A stretch of DNA of 64,000 nucleotides from Cryptomeria japonica (taxonomy: Eukaryota; Streptophyta; Pinopsida; Cupressales; Cupressaceae): assembly GCF_030272615.1 (NCBI RefSeq), contig NC_081406.1, positions 189,065,391-189,129,390 of the forward strand, given 5' to 3'. Position 1 is the stretch's first letter. Each line of letters opens with the position of its first letter. The position numbers were made by a program, and so were the translations under genes. This document shows, piece by piece, positions 63,142-64,000 of this stretch. The notes below the pieces were generated by a model, which saw only the letters and a list, made by a program, of their open reading frames with translations, was not told where the DNA came from and ran no database searches.

Positions 63142-64000
63142 ACTTGCCTAGCAGTAATCTTGGCAACCACTAAACTAAGGCACTATCTGTTGACACACAA
63201 AGTACAGCTCATTGCAAAGATTGATCCACTCAAATACTTACAGTAAAGAAGCATTGACAGGCCGCTTGGCCAAATGGGTGATGATTCTCAGTGAATTCGA
63301 CATCGAGTATGTGGACCGTAAAGCTATCAAAGGTCAAGTTATTGCAGATCAGTTGGCCGACGCACCACTCATAGGCGATCATCCTCTCATTTTCCAGATG
63401 AAGAGATATTCATGATCACAACAGCACACCCATGTAAACTATACTTTGATGGTTTGTACACTAGGCATGGCTCGGGGGCAGGCATTATGTTTATCACACC
63501 TCAAGGTGACAACATCCTGAAGTCTTACAGGCTCACATTTCCATGCACCAACAACATAGCATAGTATGAGGCCTTGATCACAGGACTCATTTTGGCCATA
63601 CAATGGAGGTTACAAGAACTACAAGTCTATTGCGACTCCCAACTAGTCATTCGACAAGCAACAAATGAATATAAGACCAAGGATGACAAACTCATGTCGT
63701 ACAAACAAATGGTGGACAAATTAAACACATCATTTACTACTATCACCTTTGAGCAGATACCAAGAGATCAGAATCAAGTTGTTGACTCTATGGCTACCAT
63801 CGCCTCTCTCCTAGATCTTCCACAGAATTCAACACGCTACGAGTTCTTGGTAGAACAACTTTCGATCCCTGCTTATGATCTCCCCAAATCCGAGATGATA
63901 TGTCACCTTGTTGGTTTTGAATCCCAGTGGTATGGTGAGTTCTACACCTATCTCCACGATCACACCCTTCCTCCTCACCAATCGAATAACCAACGTAAAA
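63142..64000 (+). pseudogene. Tat-3 end of RNase H and second RNase H, running off the window
   Basis: It continues as in Tat-2 after the shared TGA (CLAVILA, then KLRHYLLTHKVQLIAKIDPL), with a stop at 63244-63246 and a frameshift. ALTGRLAKWVMILSEFDIEY and GQVIADQLADAPL follow. The second RNase H starts near 63440 (YFDG, then RHGSGAGI) and loses a Glu-region codon to TAG near 63562 (where Tat-2 has VEYEA). Integrase lies beyond the window. Confidence 0.82.

Larger units (their letters stand above)
51288..64000 (+). mobile_element. Older Tat element (Tat-3), rearranged, 3' end beyond the window
   Basis: 5' LTR 51288-52741, PBS-like site 52744, leader split by a solo LTR, ORF1 relic, gag start relic, an odd block with a minisatellite, then pol relics to the window end. 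It is clearly homologous to Tat-2 throughout but much diverged and full of stops. No 3' LTR is seen. Confidence 0.85.

Overview
This window is nuclear DNA of a land plant with a large, repeat-rich genome. A gymnosperm is plausible from the very long LTRs and the mix of families, but nothing in the window proves it. I find no intact host gene, rRNA, tRNA or CRISPR array. Almost everything is nested LTR retrotransposons, one LINE, two copies of an uncharacterised repeat-borne protein family, and one unrecognised broken ORF.

Layout. 1-420: end of an RNase H domain, LINE-type. 763-1452: unrecognised ORF broken by TAG codons. 2280-3700 (-): copy A of an uncharacterised protein family. About 4100-6175 (-): 5'-truncated LINE. 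About 6175-12165 (-): an old Ty1/copia element (copia A), interrupted by copy B of the same uncharacterised family (about 7900-9865) and by a solo LTR (10684-11774) with a perfect 5-bp target duplication. 12812-24689 (-): a complete Ty3/gypsy chromovirus-type element with 3.4-3.6 kb LTRs, PBS, PPT and one unbroken 1,589-codon gag-pol frame damaged only by nonsense codons. It sits in a (TA)n microsatellite. 24878-31331 (+): a second Ty1/copia element (copia B); its 3' LTR is cut by the next insertion. 31332-47224 (+): a young Ty3/gypsy element of the Tat/Ogre type (two RNase H domains, ORF upstream of gag, about 7.3 kb gag-pol frame). 47225-51244: an almost identical second copy of the 5' third of that element, fused head-to-tail through the shared LTR. 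51288-64000 (+): an older relative (Tat-3) whose leader holds a 3.67 kb solo LTR with its own target duplication, and whose gag-to-pol region is replaced by a block with a 50-bp minisatellite.

How the parts relate. The Tat elements carry LTR promoter (TATAAATA), leader, ORF1, gag, protease, a G-patch-like segment, RT, a degenerate RNase H, a second RNase H and integrase. Two diverged copies can be compared inside the window, which gives direct evidence on what is conserved: ORF1, the leader and one in-frame TGA. The older elements show a common mode of decay: reading frames free of indels in which stops lie where CAG, CAA or CGA would become TAG, TAA or TGA by a single C-to-T change.

The most interesting items are the conserved ORF1, the uncharacterised protein family, the array of about 22-bp palindromes in the chromovirus LTRs that differs in unit number between the two LTRs, the nonsense-only decay, and the near-identical head-to-tail duplication of the Tat element. 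Boundaries marked about or approximate were judged by eye.
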